The notes below the pieces were generated by a model. The model was not told the DNA's origin. It was given only the letters and a program-made list of their open reading frames with translations, and did no database searches. Shown here in pieces: positions 62,686 to 64,000 of a stretch of 64,000 bases of DNA. This stretch comes from MFD09286-c1 sp963701015 (GTDB lineage Bacteria > Bacteroidota > Bacteroidia > Bacteroidales > DTGW01). The stretch lies in the NCBI GenBank assembly GCA_963701015.1, contig OY969556.1, positions 2,604,001 through 2,668,000 on the forward strand, in the 5' to 3' direction. The translations under genes were made by a program, and so were the position numbers. The first letter of the stretch is position 1; each line of letters begins with the position of its first letter.

Positions 62686-64000
62686 ATGAATATGAAATTA
62701 TTGACTGTTATAATTGGTTTTGTGGTTAATTGTTCTATAATCTTTGGACAAACATTCCTGAAAGACTCTAATGGAATAACAATAAATAGTCCACAAAATA
62801 TAAATGGAATTATTAAATTGAAAATCAATGTCCGAAGTAATAATGTTCTGCAAATAATAGCATCTCCGATAAGTGAATTCTCTACTCGCGAAAGCCTTGT
62901 TATAACAGATAAAATACAAAACCCAGTAATTTGGGATGCTGTTGAAACTCCATCACAAATAATTTTATCTACAAATTCAATAATAGCCAAGGTTGATAAA
63001 AATTCTTTGCATGTAAGTTTCTTTAATAAACTTGGACATCCTATATTAAATGAAGAATCAAAAGAGGCGCAACCAGCCAAAGTAGTTAATGAAAATTGTT
63101 ATCATATTAAACAAACCTTTCATTATAAGGATGGCGAAGTACTATATGGCTTGGGTAGTTTTCAGGATGCAGACATAGCTTTGAATGGCAAGAAAATAGA
63201 GCTATACCAGAAGAATCGCGACGATGTTGTGCCTGTAATAATTTCAACCAATCATTATGGATTACTATGGGATAACTATTCATTTAGTGAATTTAATGAT
63301 ATAAAAGGAAGCTATTATATGTGGTCAGAAGTGGCCGATGAAATTAACTATTATTTTATTTATGGCGATAATTTGGATAGTATAGTTTCAGCATACCGAC
63401 AACTTACAGGTATAGCACCATTGTATCCTAAAAGTTTTTACGGTTATATACAATCAAAACAGAAATATAATTCACAAGATGAAATAGTATCTATTGTGAA
63501 AGGTTTTCGTGACAGAAAATTTCCAATGGATATAATCGTGCAGGACTGGATGTATTGGCCTCAAGGTCAATGGGGACAAAAATCATTCAATTACAAAAAT
63601 TATCCTTATCCGACTAAAATGGTTAATGATATTCATAATATGAATGCTAAAATAATAATTTCTATTTGGCCAAATATGACAAAAGGAACTCCAAATCAAA
63701 TAGAACTTTCTAAAATACATGGGTTACTTAATGATAATGAACATTTGAATGTTTTCTTACCTGAAGCGCGTAAAATGTATTGGCAACAAGTAAATGATAG
63801 CCTTTTCTCAACCGGAATAGACGGCTGGTGGGCAGATTGTTCTGAAGGGTACGATTCCGACTGGGATTCGCCTTTTTTTAAATTATCAAACGCAAACCAA
63901 ATAAAAGTAAATATTGAAACCCAAAAGAAAATGTTGGGCAGTGGTCGTTATATAAATACCTATGCATTGATGCATACAAAAGGATTATATGAAGGACAGC
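62686..64000 (+). CDS. GH31 family glycoside hydrolase, partial
   Basis: Open from ATG 62686 (or 62692, the third codon) to the right edge, 438 codons. Signal peptide LLTVIIGFVVNCSIIFGQ. The N-terminal galactose-mutarotase-like domain contains LYGLGSFQDADIALNGKKIELYQKN, and the barrel begins near 250 (YGYIQSKQKYNSQDEI, DIIVQDWMYWPQG, IISIWPNM). Nucleophile Asp in GWWADCSEGYDSDW. The acid/base lies beyond the window. Alpha-xylosidase is the likeliest activity from family and context; alpha-glucosidase or galactosidase remains possible. Confidence 0.9.
   Translation, partial: MNMKLLTVIIGFVVNCSIIFGQTFLKDSNGITINSPQNINGIIKLKINVRSNNVLQIIASPISEFSTRESLVITDKIQNPVIWDAVETPSQIILSTNSIIAKVDKNSLHVSFFNKLGHPILNEESKEAQPAKVVNENCYHIKQTFHYKDGEVLYGLGSFQDADIALNGKKIELYQKNRDDVVPVIISTNHYGLLWDNYSFSEFNDIKGSYYMWSEVADEINYYFIYGDNLDSIVSAYRQLTGIAPLYPKSFYGYIQSKQKYNSQDEIVSIVKGFRDRKFPMDIIVQDWMYWPQGQWGQKSFNYKNYPYPTKMVNDIHNMNAKIIISIWPNMTKGTPNQIELSKIHGLLNDNEHLNVFLPEARKMYWQQVNDSLFSTGIDGWWADCSEGYDSDWDSPFFKLSNANQIKVNIETQKKMLGSGRYINTYALMHTKGLYEGQ

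Overview
The window comes from the chromosome of an AT-rich member of the Bacteroidota, most likely Bacteroidales or Marinilabiliales. The grounds are a SusC/SusD pair, Bacteroidota-type PurL and PurM, type IX secretion (T9SS) C-terminal tails on two enzymes, DUF2807 and DUF6252-like lipoproteins, and candidate promoters of the TTTG / TAnnTTTG type instead of -35/-10 plus Shine-Dalgarno. Taxonomy is inferred from gene content only.

Layout. (1) 1-5676, minus strand: a compact chemosensory operon of stand-alone receiver, CheA, CheW, CheR, a metallo-beta-lactamase-fold protein and a methyl-accepting protein with repeated HAMP units that runs off the left edge. (2) 6044-27271: mostly housekeeping genes. 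These are purL, a TerB-like protein, a membrane-anchored dihaem cytochrome c, a DUF2807 lipoprotein, xseB, the iron-sulfur assembly operon sufB-C-D-E-T followed by queG, a TMTC-like membrane/TPR protein, a DUF1343/NamZ-type muramidase divergent from a LolC/E-type permease, purM, and a tandem ABC ATPase with two asymmetric sites. (3) 27278-39474: a TonB-dependent receptor, then an accessory, rearranged zone. It holds a 21-bp tandem repeat array, two copies of a 26-bp insertion-sequence-end-like motif about 8.2 kb apart, three related intergenic repeats that bound single-gene modules like integron cassettes, two AraC-type regulators, an OmpA-family protein, and two decayed genes (an SRAP fragment and a lipoprotein). 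(4) 40322-64000, plus strand: a polysaccharide utilisation locus (PUL) that continues past the right edge.

The PUL encodes SusC- and SusD-like glycan capture and import proteins, a strong intrinsic terminator, then GH43, GH10 xylanase, GH127/GH146, three more GH43-type enzymes, a frameshifted GH51, an acetyl-esterase-like hydrolase, a double CE1-type esterase and a GH31. Together these suit an arabinoxylan carrying acyl or feruloyl groups. The endo-acting GH10 and the largest GH43 carry T9SS tails and so probably act outside the cell or on its surface; the debranching enzymes have ordinary signal peptides. No PUL regulator lies inside the window.

Most notable points: an MBL-fold protein wired into a chemosensory operon; a 27-bp perfect palindrome at the sufB promoter; a malectin domain that looks circularly permuted and inserted inside the GH10 catalytic domain; the cassette-like repeats around 31.6-35 kb; and the 21-bp tandem array.
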